64,000 nt of DNA, from positions 1 to 64,000 of the forward strand of contig JARKOC010000228.1 of assembly GCA_029975915.1 (NCBI GenBank). Reading direction: 5' to 3'. Under the pieces are notes generated by a model that did no database searches, had not been told where the DNA came from, and was given only the letters and a program-made list of their open reading frames with translations. This document shows positions 17,256-25,053 of the stretch, in pieces. The DNA comes from Bryobacteraceae bacterium (GTDB lineage: Bacteria > Acidobacteriota > Terriglobia > Bryobacterales > Bryobacteraceae). Every line of letters starts with the position of its first letter. Position 1 is the stretch's first letter. The position numbers and the translations under genes were made by a program.

Positions 17256-17917
17256 TTCCAATCCACGACAGCCAAAGGAATTACTCGAAGCCTATCGTCA
17301 CGGCTCTGCTGATCGCCGTGAACGTCTTTATGTTCCTTTACCAGCGGTCGCTTGATCCCTTTACCCAGCGCGATTTCACCTTTATGTTCGGCTTCGTGCC
17401 CAGCCAGTTCTCGTGGCTCAGCATCCTGACGTCGATGTTTATGCACGGCGGCTGGATGCACCTGCTGGGCAACATGCTTTTTCTCTGGGTGTTCGGAGAC
17501 AACGTCGAGGACATCCTGGGGCGCTGGAAGTACATCTTGTTTTATCTGCTCTGCGGCGTGATGGCGGCGCTGGCGCAATATGCCGTCCATCCGGATTCGC
17601 GGGTGCCCATGGTGGGTGCGAGCGGGGCGATTTTCGGCGTCATGGGCGCCTATGCGCTGAAGTTTCCGCATGCGCGGATCGTCATGGTCGGCTGGCTGCT
17701 GTTCGTTTTCAGTTTCGAGGTGCCCGCGTGGCTGGTGATGCTTTACTACATTGCGTTCCAGTTTTTGGAAGGGTTTTCGTCAATTGGCGACGTCTTCGCC
17801 CAGCGCGGCGGCACGGCGTTTTTCGCTCACATCGGCGGCTTCTTCGCAGGCATGGCATTGATCTATTTTTTCCGGCCGCGTGACCGCTATCACAACCGGC
17901 GCGACCTGGTCTGGTAG
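17252..17917 (+). CDS. Rhomboid-family intramembrane serine protease
   Basis: The 221-residue membrane protein carries the rhomboid fold: about six hydrophobic helices, the L1-loop and helix-2 signature MHGGWMHLLGNMLFLWVFGDNVED, the nucleophile motif GASGAIFG with Ser124, and the dyad His193 in FAHIGGFFAG. It should cleave transmembrane helices of client proteins within the inner membrane. The start is ATG 17252, overlapping the upstream kinase stop; a longer in-frame start inside that kinase gene was rejected. An extended helix 5 segment (FQFLEGFSSIGDVFAQRGG) is typical of the GlpG-like bacterial form. No obvious client is encoded next to it. Confidence 0.95.
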   Translation: MIPIHDSQRNYSKPIVTALLIAVNVFMFLYQRSLDPFTQRDFTFMFGFVPSQFSWLSILTSMFMHGGWMHLLGNMLFLWVFGDNVEDILGRWKYILFYLLCGVMAALAQYAVHPDSRVPMVGASGAIFGVMGAYALKFPHARIVMVGWLLFVFSFEVPAWLVMLYYIAFQFLEGFSSIGDVFAQRGGTAFFAHIGGFFAGMALIYFFRPRDRYHNRRDLVW

Positions 17918-17934
17918 GACAATCTGGAGTCCGC

Positions 17935-18681
17935 ATGTTTTATCCACCGCTCCTTGATCTCGACAACGCCCCCGAGTTGGACGTCCTGGCCATTGCCGCC
18001 CACCCCGACGACATCGAGCAGACCTGCGGCGGCACATTGATGAAGATGCAGGAGATGGGTTATCTCACCGGCGCGCTCGACTTGACCGCCGGCGACATGG
18101 GCACCCGTGGAACGCCAGAGATCCGGATGCGGGAAGCGCGCGACGCCGCCGCCATCCTACGGCTCAGTTTCCGCGAAAACCTGCAGATGCCCGATGCCCG
18201 GCTGGAGAACAACATCGCGCTGAAGATGACGCTGATGGGCGTAATCCGGCGACTGAAGCCAAAGACCGTCATCCTGCCTTACTGGGACGCCCGCCACCCG
18301 GATCACTACGTGTCGTCGATTCTCGGATTTGAGGCGTCTTTCCTGGCCGGCCTCACGAAAATGGATGACCAGGCTCCGCCGCACCGTCCGCGCAAGGTGG
18401 TTTACGTATCGTCCTATGCTCCGGTAGCGCCGTCGTTTGTGGTCGATATCACGCCCTACTTCGACCGCCGCATGGAATCGCTGTTCGCCTACAAATCCCA
18501 GTACGCAGAGCAGGTGGACGGAGCCAGTCTCTTCCCGAACCGGGAGGAGATCACAGATCGTCTCCGGTCGCTCGCCCGATATTACGGCAACCTGATTGGC
18601 GCCAAGTACGGCGAACCTTTTGTCGTGAAAGAGACTATGCGCGTGGATGACATTGTCGCCATGGGCAGCCGGACGTTTTGA
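17935..18681 (+). CDS. bshB1: PIG-L/LmbE deacetylase, BshB1-like (bacillithiol biosynthesis)
   Basis: The 248-residue enzyme has the zinc site AAHPDDIEQTCGG (H23, D26), followed by ALDLTAGDMGTRGTPEIR, the block typical of BshB1 enzymes, and the late DARHPDHY. BshB1 removes the acetyl group from GlcNAc-malate to give GlcN-malate, the second step of bacillithiol synthesis. The related thiol-conjugate amidase or other PIG-L de-N-acetylases cannot be fully excluded, but the motif set and length fit BshB1. No bshA or bshC homologue is visible here. Start ATG 17935 is preceded by TCTGGAG. Its TGA overlaps a possible TTG start of the cupin gene. Confidence 0.85.
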   Translation: MFYPPLLDLDNAPELDVLAIAAHPDDIEQTCGGTLMKMQEMGYLTGALDLTAGDMGTRGTPEIRMREARDAAAILRLSFRENLQMPDARLENNIALKMTLMGVIRRLKPKTVILPYWDARHPDHYVSSILGFEASFLAGLTKMDDQAPPHRPRKVVYVSSYAPVAPSFVVDITPYFDRRMESLFAYKSQYAEQVDGASLFPNREEITDRLRSLARYYGNLIGAKYGEPFVVKETMRVDDIVAMGSRTF

Positions 18682-18686
18682 AGAAT

Positions 18687-19010
18687 ATGATTCTCGACAA
18701 CATCGCGGCCCGCGCCGAGTTTAGCTCGTCGAAGATGGGCAAGGTCCGTCTGGCCTCCGCCGCGCACCTCTATGCCGGACTGAACTGCTTCTTGCCCGGC
18801 CAGGAACATGCGGCCCACGTCCACGCGGATCAGGACAAGATGTATGTCGTTTTGGAGGGCCGCGGCGAAGCCTCGGTGGGCGATGATGCGCGCGCCGTTG
18901 CAGTTGGTGACCTGGTTTTCGCGCCTGCCGGCGTCTCCCACGGACTAAAGAATACTGGCGAGGAAAACCTGGTCGTCCTGGTCGTCTTCTCACCACCCCC
19001 AACGAAATGA
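18687..19010 (+). CDS. Small cupin-domain protein
   Basis: The 107-residue protein is a single cupin barrel. Motif 1 is PGQEHAAHVHADQDKMYVVLEG, with the His-x-His...Glu-type metal ligands partly preserved as HVH. Motif 2 is PAGVSHGLKNTG, with its His. Such small cupins bind metals and act as isomerases, dioxygenases or ligand-binding proteins; no specific role can be named. ATG 18687 is chosen; a TTG at 18678 overlapping the bshB1 stop (TTGA) would add three residues. Position between bshB1 and the beta-lactamase gene, with stop-start overlaps on both sides, shows it belongs to the operon. Confidence 0.85.
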   Translation: MILDNIAARAEFSSSKMGKVRLASAAHLYAGLNCFLPGQEHAAHVHADQDKMYVVLEGRGEASVGDDARAVAVGDLVFAPAGVSHGLKNTGEENLVVLVVFSPPPTK

Positions 19011-19882
19011 CTCCATTCTTTTTGCTCGCGCTTCTGGCGCAACCCGACCTTTCCGCACTCGAGAAACAAACCGGAGCGCGCATCGGCGTTTCCATACGGC
19101 ATATCGAATCGGGCCGCGTGTGGAATTGGCGCGGCGACGAGCGGTTCCCGGCGATGAGTGTCTACAAATACCCGATTGCCATTGCGGTGTTGAAGGCGGT
19201 TGATGCGGGACGGTTGAGCCTGAACACGCAGGTCACCATCCGCCAGGAGGACGTCAGGCGGGGCCTGAGTTCATATCTGGACAACCGGAAGCTGCCAGCG
19301 CCGCGGCAGTTCACCGTCCACGAGTTAATCTCCGGCATGGTTTCGCACAGTGACAACACGGCCTGCGACATGCTGCTGGAACGCATCGGCGGCCCGGCCG
19401 AAGTGACGCGCGTCCTGCGTGCGCTGGGCATCACAGGCATCCGCATAGACCGCAGTGAATACGATATGGGCCGCGACATCGGCCGGCTCGGCGCCGAAGA
19501 CTTTGATCGCGACGGGCGCGATTCATCTTCGCCGGTCGCGATGGCTTCGCTTCTGGAGATGACCCAGCGCGCCGAATTGCAGCTAAAACCAGAATCTCAG
19601 CGGATGTTAATCCGTGTGCTGCGTGAGACCGCGACGGGCGCCAAGCGGATCAGGGCGGGGCTTCCGCCCGGCACAGCGTTGTGGCACAAAACCGGCACCG
19701 GGCCGCGCGTCAAGGGAGTCAATCTGGCAACGAATGATGCCGGCGTCTTCACCCTGCCGGACGGCACGCATGTTGCCATCGCCATCTTCGTCAAGATGGG
19801 CACGGCGCCGGACGAAAAGCTGGAATCGTCCATCGCGCAAATTGCGCGGCAGGCTTACTCGTTCGCCGCGGGCGCGAAGTAG
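19007..19882 (+). CDS. Class A beta-lactamase
   Basis: The 291-residue protein has all class A motifs: S51-V-Y-K54 (the S70xxK pair), S115-D-N117 (SDN130), E151 in RSEYDMGRD (the position of Glu166), and K228-T-G230 (KTG234). The wording around Glu151 resembles the A2 subclass (PER/CfxA-type), where an Asn-Glu or Ser-Glu precedes x-x-M. A short hydrophobic N-terminus serves as signal peptide. It should hydrolyse penicillins or cephalosporins in the periplasm. It sits last in a chromosomal operon of unrelated enzymes, with no mobile element nearby, so it looks intrinsic. ATG 19007 overlaps the cupin stop, and the 3' end overlaps dapF by 28 bp. Confidence 0.92.
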   Translation: MTPFFLLALLAQPDLSALEKQTGARIGVSIRHIESGRVWNWRGDERFPAMSVYKYPIAIAVLKAVDAGRLSLNTQVTIRQEDVRRGLSSYLDNRKLPAPRQFTVHELISGMVSHSDNTACDMLLERIGGPAEVTRVLRALGITGIRIDRSEYDMGRDIGRLGAEDFDRDGRDSSSPVAMASLLEMTQRAELQLKPESQRMLIRVLRETATGAKRIRAGLPPGTALWHKTGTGPRVKGVNLATNDAGVFTLPDGTHVAIAIFVKMGTAPDEKLESSIAQIARQAYSFAAGAK

Positions 19883-20679
19883 AATTCGCCGCCGGCGACG
19901 ATCTCCGCCGGGCCCTGCATGTGCAATGCTTCGCCCTCGGCCTTGAACTCCAGCGGGCCGGCCAGAGTTTTCACGGTCACCGGACTCTGCACCAGTCCGC
20001 GGGCCATGGCTGCCGCAACCGCGCCAGTCGAGCCTGTTCCGCTCGACATCGTGAATCCTGCCCCGCGCTCGAAGAAACGCACCTCCAGCGTGTGGCGATC
20101 CACCACGCGGACGAAACTGACGTTGGTCCGACGCGGAAACTGCGGATGGCGCTCGACCATCGCGCCCATCGCTTTCCAGTCGAAGTCGAAATCGTCCACG
20201 AAGAAGGCGCACTGCGGATTGCCCACCCAGAGAATGGTGCACTCCACCGGACCGTCGAGCAAGGCCAGCTTGAACCGCAGATGCTCCGGCTCGATCACCG
20301 CCTGGCCCATGTTCATCTCGAACAGGAAGCTCAAGCCCTGCCGGTCGAGCAGGCGCAACTGCTTGGGTCCGGCGCCGGTTTGGATGACGATCTCCTCGCC
20401 GGCCAGTCCGGCGTCACAGAGGAAGGCCGCCGCGCAGCGTGTTCCATTGCCTGAGATCTCGGCTTCGCCGCCGTCCGGGTTGAACAGGCGGATCGAGGCG
20501 GGCTTGCCGCCGATCGGGCCCGTGACCAGCAGCCAACCGTCGGCGCCGGCGCCGGCGTTACGATCGCAGATTGCCTGGGCGGCGGCCGGAAGCAGCCGCT
20601 CAGCCGGAGCTTTGTGCGACCAGGTCAGCAGAAAATCGTTGCGCGCCCCATGCGCCTTGGTGAACGGAATCGTGATCAT
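19855..20679 (-). CDS. dapF: Diaminopimelate epimerase-like protein (second catalytic Cys replaced by Ser)
   Basis: The 274-residue protein has the DapF fold: FTKAHGARNDFLL at the start, NPDGGEAEISGNGTRCAAAFL with the first catalytic cysteine at C82, and GNPQCAFFVDD in the centre. The second active-site motif reads ERGAGFTMSSGTGS, where E. coli-type enzymes have ERGAGET-x-ACG. The second cysteine is thus Ser213 and the preceding Ala is Ser212; the Glu after GAG is Phe. DapF converts LL- to meso-diaminopimelate by two-base proton transfer, and replacement of one Cys usually abolishes racemisation. The gene may be a variant epimerase or have a changed reaction, as seen in the related proline-racemase family. 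ATG 20679 has no strong ribosome site. It is convergent with the beta-lactamase. Confidence 0.8.
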   Translation of the reverse strand: MITIPFTKAHGARNDFLLTWSHKAPAERLLPAAAQAICDRNAGAGADGWLLVTGPIGGKPASIRLFNPDGGEAEISGNGTRCAAAFLCDAGLAGEEIVIQTGAGPKQLRLLDRQGLSFLFEMNMGQAVIEPEHLRFKLALLDGPVECTILWVGNPQCAFFVDDFDFDWKAMGAMVERHPQFPRRTNVSFVRVVDRHTLEVRFFERGAGFTMSSGTGSTGAVAAAMARGLVQSPVTVKTLAGPLEFKAEGEALHMQGPAEIVAGGEFYFAPAANE

Positions 20680-20685
20680 GGTGTT

Positions 20686-22227
20686 CTACCTGATGTGTCG
20701 CCAAATCTCGACTACCGGAGACCCCTTGACGGCATACATTCTCACACACTCGAAGCGCCGGGGTCCCCGGCGCAGCCGTTGCATCGCCTGCGAGACCTTG
20801 TCGCCCGAATAGGCGATGGCCCATTCCTCCTTCAAAAAGACCTCGGGCCGCATGGCTGCGGCCATCCACGGAGGCCTTTCGACTTCATGAAAGGACTCGC
20901 GCAGCGGAATCCGCGCTTGCCTGAGGATACCGGACAAATCCCCAAAACTCATGAAAACGCCCGCGCCCGGCTTGTAACGCGGCGCAAAATAGGCGGCCGC
21001 CTCGCGTGTCCATGTCCGCCGGCCCTGAGAGTTCAGCTTCGACTCCGTCCAGCAGATCCAACTTTCGGGCCGCGGAGCCATCATCCACGGCGATGCCGCC
21101 AGCGCGGCCAGCGCCAAGGCTGCGCCCCCGCGCCAGCGCACTGGCGCAAACGAAGCCAGTGCCGCCATGCCCGCCACTGCCAGGGGCAGCGCCGCCATGC
21201 CGTAGCGGGTGTTGTAGTATGAGTTCGGCCAGAGTTCAGGCACGAAGATCGGCGTGCCCGAAGAGTAAAGGCTCAGCACATAGAATCCAGGCAAGGCCAG
21301 ACACAGCGCCAGCGGAGCCCAAGCCCGCCTGAGGAGCAACGCAATTACGCCGGCGGCGGACAGAATGGAAAGCGGCCATCCCAGGCAATGCCGTGCGGCA
21401 TAGACAAAGTACTGGAATGCCTGTATCCAGTCATGGTCGCCCGGATACCTGGCCATGCCGGACTCGAGAGCGCGCTGATAGATCGCCTTCGCCGACCAGT
21501 AACCGTTGTAGAACTCGAGTGGATTTGAAAACAGAATCCAGTTGTGAGCGAGCCAGAATGCCGGTCCGAGCAAGGCGACGGCGCCGGCGATGAACGCGTC
21601 TCGCCAGCGGCGCGTCGAGTTGAACAAGCAGGCAAGTATGACGAGCGGAATGAGAAACCAGAACTCGTACCGGGTCAGCGTACCCAACAGCGTGAACGCG
21701 CCGGCCGCGGCCGCCCACCCGGAACCGCAACCTCTCGAGTGCGCCAGCGACCAGACGATTCCCGCGAAACAGCACAGGGCGATGGGCTCGGTCATCGGTG
21801 CGCTTTGCAGGTAAAGCAGGTTTGGATTGAAAGCCCAGCCGGCCAGCGCCGCCCATCCGGCGGCTTCGCTTGAAAACGCCCGCCGCATGGCGAGGAACAT
21901 GAGGAGGCCACCCAGTACGAAACACACCGCGGGCGGGATGGCGCCGCCCAGACCGCCGAACCAAAGATCATCCCGGCGCACCAGCGGAGCCATCAGCAGA
22001 TGAGGAAGCGGAAGCCACACGGTGCCGATCTGTTCGTAGCCGGGCTCGCGGGCGTCGAAAATGCGCCGCGCGATGTTCAGATGCGCTTCGGCGTCGCCAT
22101 ACCAGAGCGTCCAGCCATTTGCCGAGGTGAACCACACGGCCCCGGCGCTGACGCCGGCGAGCAGGATCAACGCCAGCAGCGGCGTCCAGAGCGAACTAGA
22201 ACGAGGTGAGGCGCCTGAACTCGGCAA
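20686..22227 (-). CDS. GT-C-type membrane glycosyltransferase
   Basis: The 513-residue protein has about ten membrane helices. After the first helix comes an acidic periplasmic loop (LWYGDAEAHLNIARRIFDA), the position and style of the Asp/Glu motif in GT-C enzymes that use polyprenyl-phosphate sugars, followed by VWLPLPHLLMAPLVRRDDLW. The C-terminal 130 residues form a soluble, periplasmic-side domain. It probably transfers a sugar from a dolichyl/undecaprenyl-type donor to a protein or glycan outside the membrane; the acceptor is unknown. The start at ATG 22227 lies inside the end of the upstream pfkB gene (32-bp overlap), with no better in-frame start after that stop. The gene ends 6 nt before dapF on the same strand. 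Confidence 0.8.
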   Translation of the reverse strand: MPSSGASPRSSSLWTPLLALILLAGVSAGAVWFTSANGWTLWYGDAEAHLNIARRIFDAREPGYEQIGTVWLPLPHLLMAPLVRRDDLWFGGLGGAIPPAVCFVLGGLLMFLAMRRAFSSEAAGWAALAGWAFNPNLLYLQSAPMTEPIALCCFAGIVWSLAHSRGCGSGWAAAAGAFTLLGTLTRYEFWFLIPLVILACLFNSTRRWRDAFIAGAVALLGPAFWLAHNWILFSNPLEFYNGYWSAKAIYQRALESGMARYPGDHDWIQAFQYFVYAARHCLGWPLSILSAAGVIALLLRRAWAPLALCLALPGFYVLSLYSSGTPIFVPELWPNSYYNTRYGMAALPLAVAGMAALASFAPVRWRGGAALALAALAASPWMMAPRPESWICWTESKLNSQGRRTWTREAAAYFAPRYKPGAGVFMSFGDLSGILRQARIPLRESFHEVERPPWMAAAMRPEVFLKEEWAIAYSGDKVSQAMQRLRRGPRRFECVRMYAVKGSPVVEIWRHIR

Positions 22228-23113
22228 AGCGTGTTTCGATCTCCTCGCGCGTCAACGTGCGGAAGCGGTCGACGCTGAAATCCTCGCAACAGTAGCTTCC
22301 CATGACCGAGCCATAGACCACCGCCCGTGCAAGGTCCTCCTGGCTGGCCGAACCGTCCAGTGGCGAGACGCCGCGCGAGGCCAAGTATCCGGTAAACCCG
22401 CCGGCGAAGCAGTCGCCCGCCCCGGTGGGGTCTTTCAGCGTATCCAGGATGAAGCCGGGCAGGCTGAAACTGCCATTTTCGTGGAACAGCACCGCGCCGT
22501 ATTCCCCGCGTTTGATGACCAGGATCTTCGGCCCCATGGCGCGTATTGAGGCTGCGGCGCGCTTCAAATTCGATTCGCCCGAAAGCAGCCGGGCCTCGCT
22601 GTCGTTGATGAGCAGGAAATCCCAGCCCTTAATGGTTTCGAGCAGCTCGCCGCGATAGTCGTTGATCCAGTAGTTCATCGTATCGCCGCCAGCGAGCTTT
22701 GGGCGGCTCATCTGCGCCAGCACACTGCGCTGAAGCGAAGGCTGGATATTGCCGAGCATCAGATATGGCGCGTTGCGGTAGGCGGCAGGCAGTTTCGGAT
22801 CGAAGCCGGCAAAAACATTCAACTCAGTGGTGAGCGTCGTTCGGTCGTTCATGTCGTCGCTGTAAACGCCGGCCCAGAAAAAGGTCTTGCCAGGTACTCG
22901 TTCGAGGCCTTCAAGTCCGATGCCCCGAGACGCCAAAAAGTCGAAATCTTCCTGGGCGAAATCCTCGCCCACAATGGCGACGATACTGGCGTCTGTGAAG
23001 TACCCGGCTGAAAGGGCGATATAGGTGGCCGCGCCGCCCAGCGCGCGGGCACGTTCGCCGGCAGGCGTTTTCAGTCCGTCGTAGGCGACGGATCCAACAA
23101 TGACAAGAGACAT
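22196..23113 (-). CDS. PfkB-family carbohydrate kinase
   Basis: The 305-residue protein starts MSLVIVGSVAYDGLKTP and has ALGGAATYIALSAGYFTDASIVAIVGEDF as its first PfkB block. DPTGAGDCFAGGFTGYL forms the second, with the catalytic Asp. The short N-terminus and the missing lid residues differ from ribokinase; adenosine-kinase-like or sugar kinases are possible. ATG 23113 was chosen because it begins right at the fold; an in-frame ATG at 23143 exists but neither has a good ribosome site. It leads an operon with the glycosyltransferase and the dapF-like gene. The divergent metallophosphoesterase starts 66 nt away. Confidence 0.9.
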   Translation of the reverse strand: MSLVIVGSVAYDGLKTPAGERARALGGAATYIALSAGYFTDASIVAIVGEDFAQEDFDFLASRGIGLEGLERVPGKTFFWAGVYSDDMNDRTTLTTELNVFAGFDPKLPAAYRNAPYLMLGNIQPSLQRSVLAQMSRPKLAGGDTMNYWINDYRGELLETIKGWDFLLINDSEARLLSGESNLKRAAASIRAMGPKILVIKRGEYGAVLFHENGSFSLPGFILDTLKDPTGAGDCFAGGFTGYLASRGVSPLDGSASQEDLARAVVYGSVMGSYCCEDFSVDRFRTLTREEIETRFAEFRRLTSF

Positions 23114-23179
23114 TGTTTCGATTGTACCGTCCTGGCGGCGCATTCACCTCCGGGGTGGACACTAGAATGAAAGTAAGCT

Positions 23180-24325
23180 TTGAACGAACTCCTTCGCCAG
23201 TTCCTGCCCACAACGGCTGTCGCTCTCGCCGCCGCAGCCGTGCAATGGCTGCTTGCTGTTCGCCTTGCCGCCTCCGCCGGCGCGGCCGGCCACAAGCGGC
23301 GCGCCTTAGTGATCCGGCTTTCGGCGGTCATCCTCATTTGCTGGACTCTGATGATGCCCATCGTCTTCGGGACGCGATTGCAGCTGAAGATCCCGGCTAC
23401 CGGTGCTCAGTGGACCATGGCGGTGACGCTGTTCTGGCTGGCCACGACCTTCGCCGGCGGCATCGCCTTCCTTCTGGCCAAACACACAGTGGAAGACCCG
23501 TCCCGCCGCCGGATGATCAAAGCCGCCAGCGGCGCCATCATTACCCTTCCTGCGGGACTGGCGTCAATCGGAGTCCTTTCCGCCAGAGCGCGGCCGGAGT
23601 TGAGGCAGATTGACGTCAAGATAGCCGGTCTGCATAAGGACCTCGACGGCCTCCGCATAGCGCAGCTCACCGATATTCATTACGGCCCGTTCTTCGGGAT
23701 CCGCGACCTGGAATGGGCCGTGGCCATGGCCAACGAGACCAAACCCCACATTATGGTGGTCACGGGCGACCTGATCACCCGGCGCAACGACAGGCTCGAG
23801 GAGTGCATTTGGCTCCTCAGGGCGCTGCGTGGGGATGCTGGCGTGTTTGGATGCCTGGGTAACCATGAAACATACGCGAAGGCGGAACTCCAGACCGAGG
23901 TATTGGGCCGGTCCGCGGGCATCCGATTCCTGCGATCGAAGACTGAGACATTGCGTTTTGGTTCCGCGTCGTTGGCCGTGACTGGCGTGGATTATCAACC
24001 CGTGGCGAAAAGATACCTGCGCGGGGTGAAGGCCACGCCAGGTTTGCTGAACATACTCCTGTCGCACAACCCCGATGTCTTCGACCGCGCGCGGCAGTTG
24101 GGTTTTGACATTACACTCGCCGGCCACACTCATGGAGGCCAGATCAACGTCGAAATCCTTCATGAGCACCTAAACGTGGCTCGCTTCTTCACCCCCTATG
24201 TTTACGGTCTTTACAACGAGGGCGGCAAATCGATCTATGTCAGCGGCGGCCTTGGAACCGTGGGCGCGCCGGTTCGCTTGGGCGCTCCTCCAGAGGTTAC
24301 ATTGGTGAGACTATGCGCCGGTTGA
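23180..24325 (+). CDS. Membrane-anchored calcineurin-like metallophosphoesterase (YkuE type)
   Basis: The 381-residue protein has about four N-terminal membrane helices (residues 8-140) followed by a metallophosphoesterase domain. The metal ligands are clear: AQLTDIHYG (D-x-H), VTGDLITRRND (GD), LGNHETYA (GNHE) and AGHTHGGQINVE (GHTH). Such YkuE-like enzymes hydrolyse phosphate esters at the outer membrane face, and some act on lipid A precursors or peptidoglycan intermediates; the substrate here is unknown. The start is TTG 23180 after GAAAGTAAGC; an ATG a few bases upstream is out of frame. It overlaps the next metallophosphoesterase gene by 13 bp. Confidence 0.88.
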   Translation: MNELLRQFLPTTAVALAAAAVQWLLAVRLAASAGAAGHKRRALVIRLSAVILICWTLMMPIVFGTRLQLKIPATGAQWTMAVTLFWLATTFAGGIAFLLAKHTVEDPSRRRMIKAASGAIITLPAGLASIGVLSARARPELRQIDVKIAGLHKDLDGLRIAQLTDIHYGPFFGIRDLEWAVAMANETKPHIMVVTGDLITRRNDRLEECIWLLRALRGDAGVFGCLGNHETYAKAELQTEVLGRSAGIRFLRSKTETLRFGSASLAVTGVDYQPVAKRYLRGVKATPGLLNILLSHNPDVFDRARQLGFDITLAGHTHGGQINVEILHEHLNVARFFTPYVYGLYNEGGKSIYVSGGLGTVGAPVRLGAPPEVTLVRLCAG

Positions 24326-25053
24326 TCGTAAGCGACATCCACGCCAACATTGAGGCGCTGGAAGCTGTTCTTAGTGACGCCCGTGGCCTGTATGACGAAG
24401 TGCTCTGCTGCGGCGACCTGGTCGGATATGGCGCGTCGCCAGCGCAGGTGGTAGATTGGGCTGGCGCTCAGGCCAACCTCATCGTACGCGGCAATCACGA
24501 CCGCGTCTGCGCCGGCCTTGAAGACCACGGCTGGTTTAACGCGAAAGCGCAGGCGGCCGCCAGTTGGACTGCCGGACAGCTTGACGAAAGCCAGATGGAC
24601 TGGCTCGCCGCCTTGCCAGCCGGACCGTTGCTGCAGGAGGAATTCGTACTTGCCCACGGATCGCCCGCCGACGAGGACGCTTACCTGCTCGACTACGATG
24701 AGATCTATCCGCTCTCGGAGGTGCTGCTCCGGCCAATCTGTTTCTTTGGCCATACTCATTTTCAAGGGGCTTGGACCTGGTACAAGGACAACCTTTACAC
24801 GCTGACCGGCCCATCGGGGAATCGAACCGAGATGGTCCATGAGCTTCTGCCCGGCAACCAATACCTGATCAACCCAGGCTCGGTTGGCCAGCCGCGCGAC
24901 CGCGACCCGCGTGCGGCCTACGCGCTATGGGACTCCAACTCGAGCGAGTTGCGTTTCAGGCGCGTCACCTATGATGTCGCCTCGGCGCAGAAGCGAATCC
25001 TGGCCGCCGGGCTACCGCAGTTCCTGGCGGACCGGCTGGCGATCGGGCACTGA
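24313..25053 (+). CDS. Cytoplasmic metallophosphoesterase (YfcE/MJ0936-like)
   Basis: The 246-residue protein is a compact calcineurin-like phosphoesterase without membrane segments. Motifs are LIVSDIHANIEALEAV, LCCGDLVGYGASP, IVRGNHDRVC, LAHGSPADED, FFGHTHFQG and NPGSVGQPRDRDPRAAY. The latter is typical of the MJ0936/YfcE-like group, which shows phosphodiesterase activity in vitro. The natural substrate is unknown. ATG 24313 overlaps the 3' end of the membrane-bound phosphoesterase gene by 13 bp, suggesting coupled translation. The 3' end overlaps uvrC by 42 bp, tail to tail. Confidence 0.92.
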   Translation: MRRLIVSDIHANIEALEAVLSDARGLYDEVLCCGDLVGYGASPAQVVDWAGAQANLIVRGNHDRVCAGLEDHGWFNAKAQAAASWTAGQLDESQMDWLAALPAGPLLQEEFVLAHGSPADEDAYLLDYDEIYPLSEVLLRPICFFGHTHFQGAWTWYKDNLYTLTGPSGNRTEMVHELLPGNQYLINPGSVGQPRDRDPRAAYALWDSNSSELRFRRVTYDVASAQKRILAAGLPQFLADRLAIGH

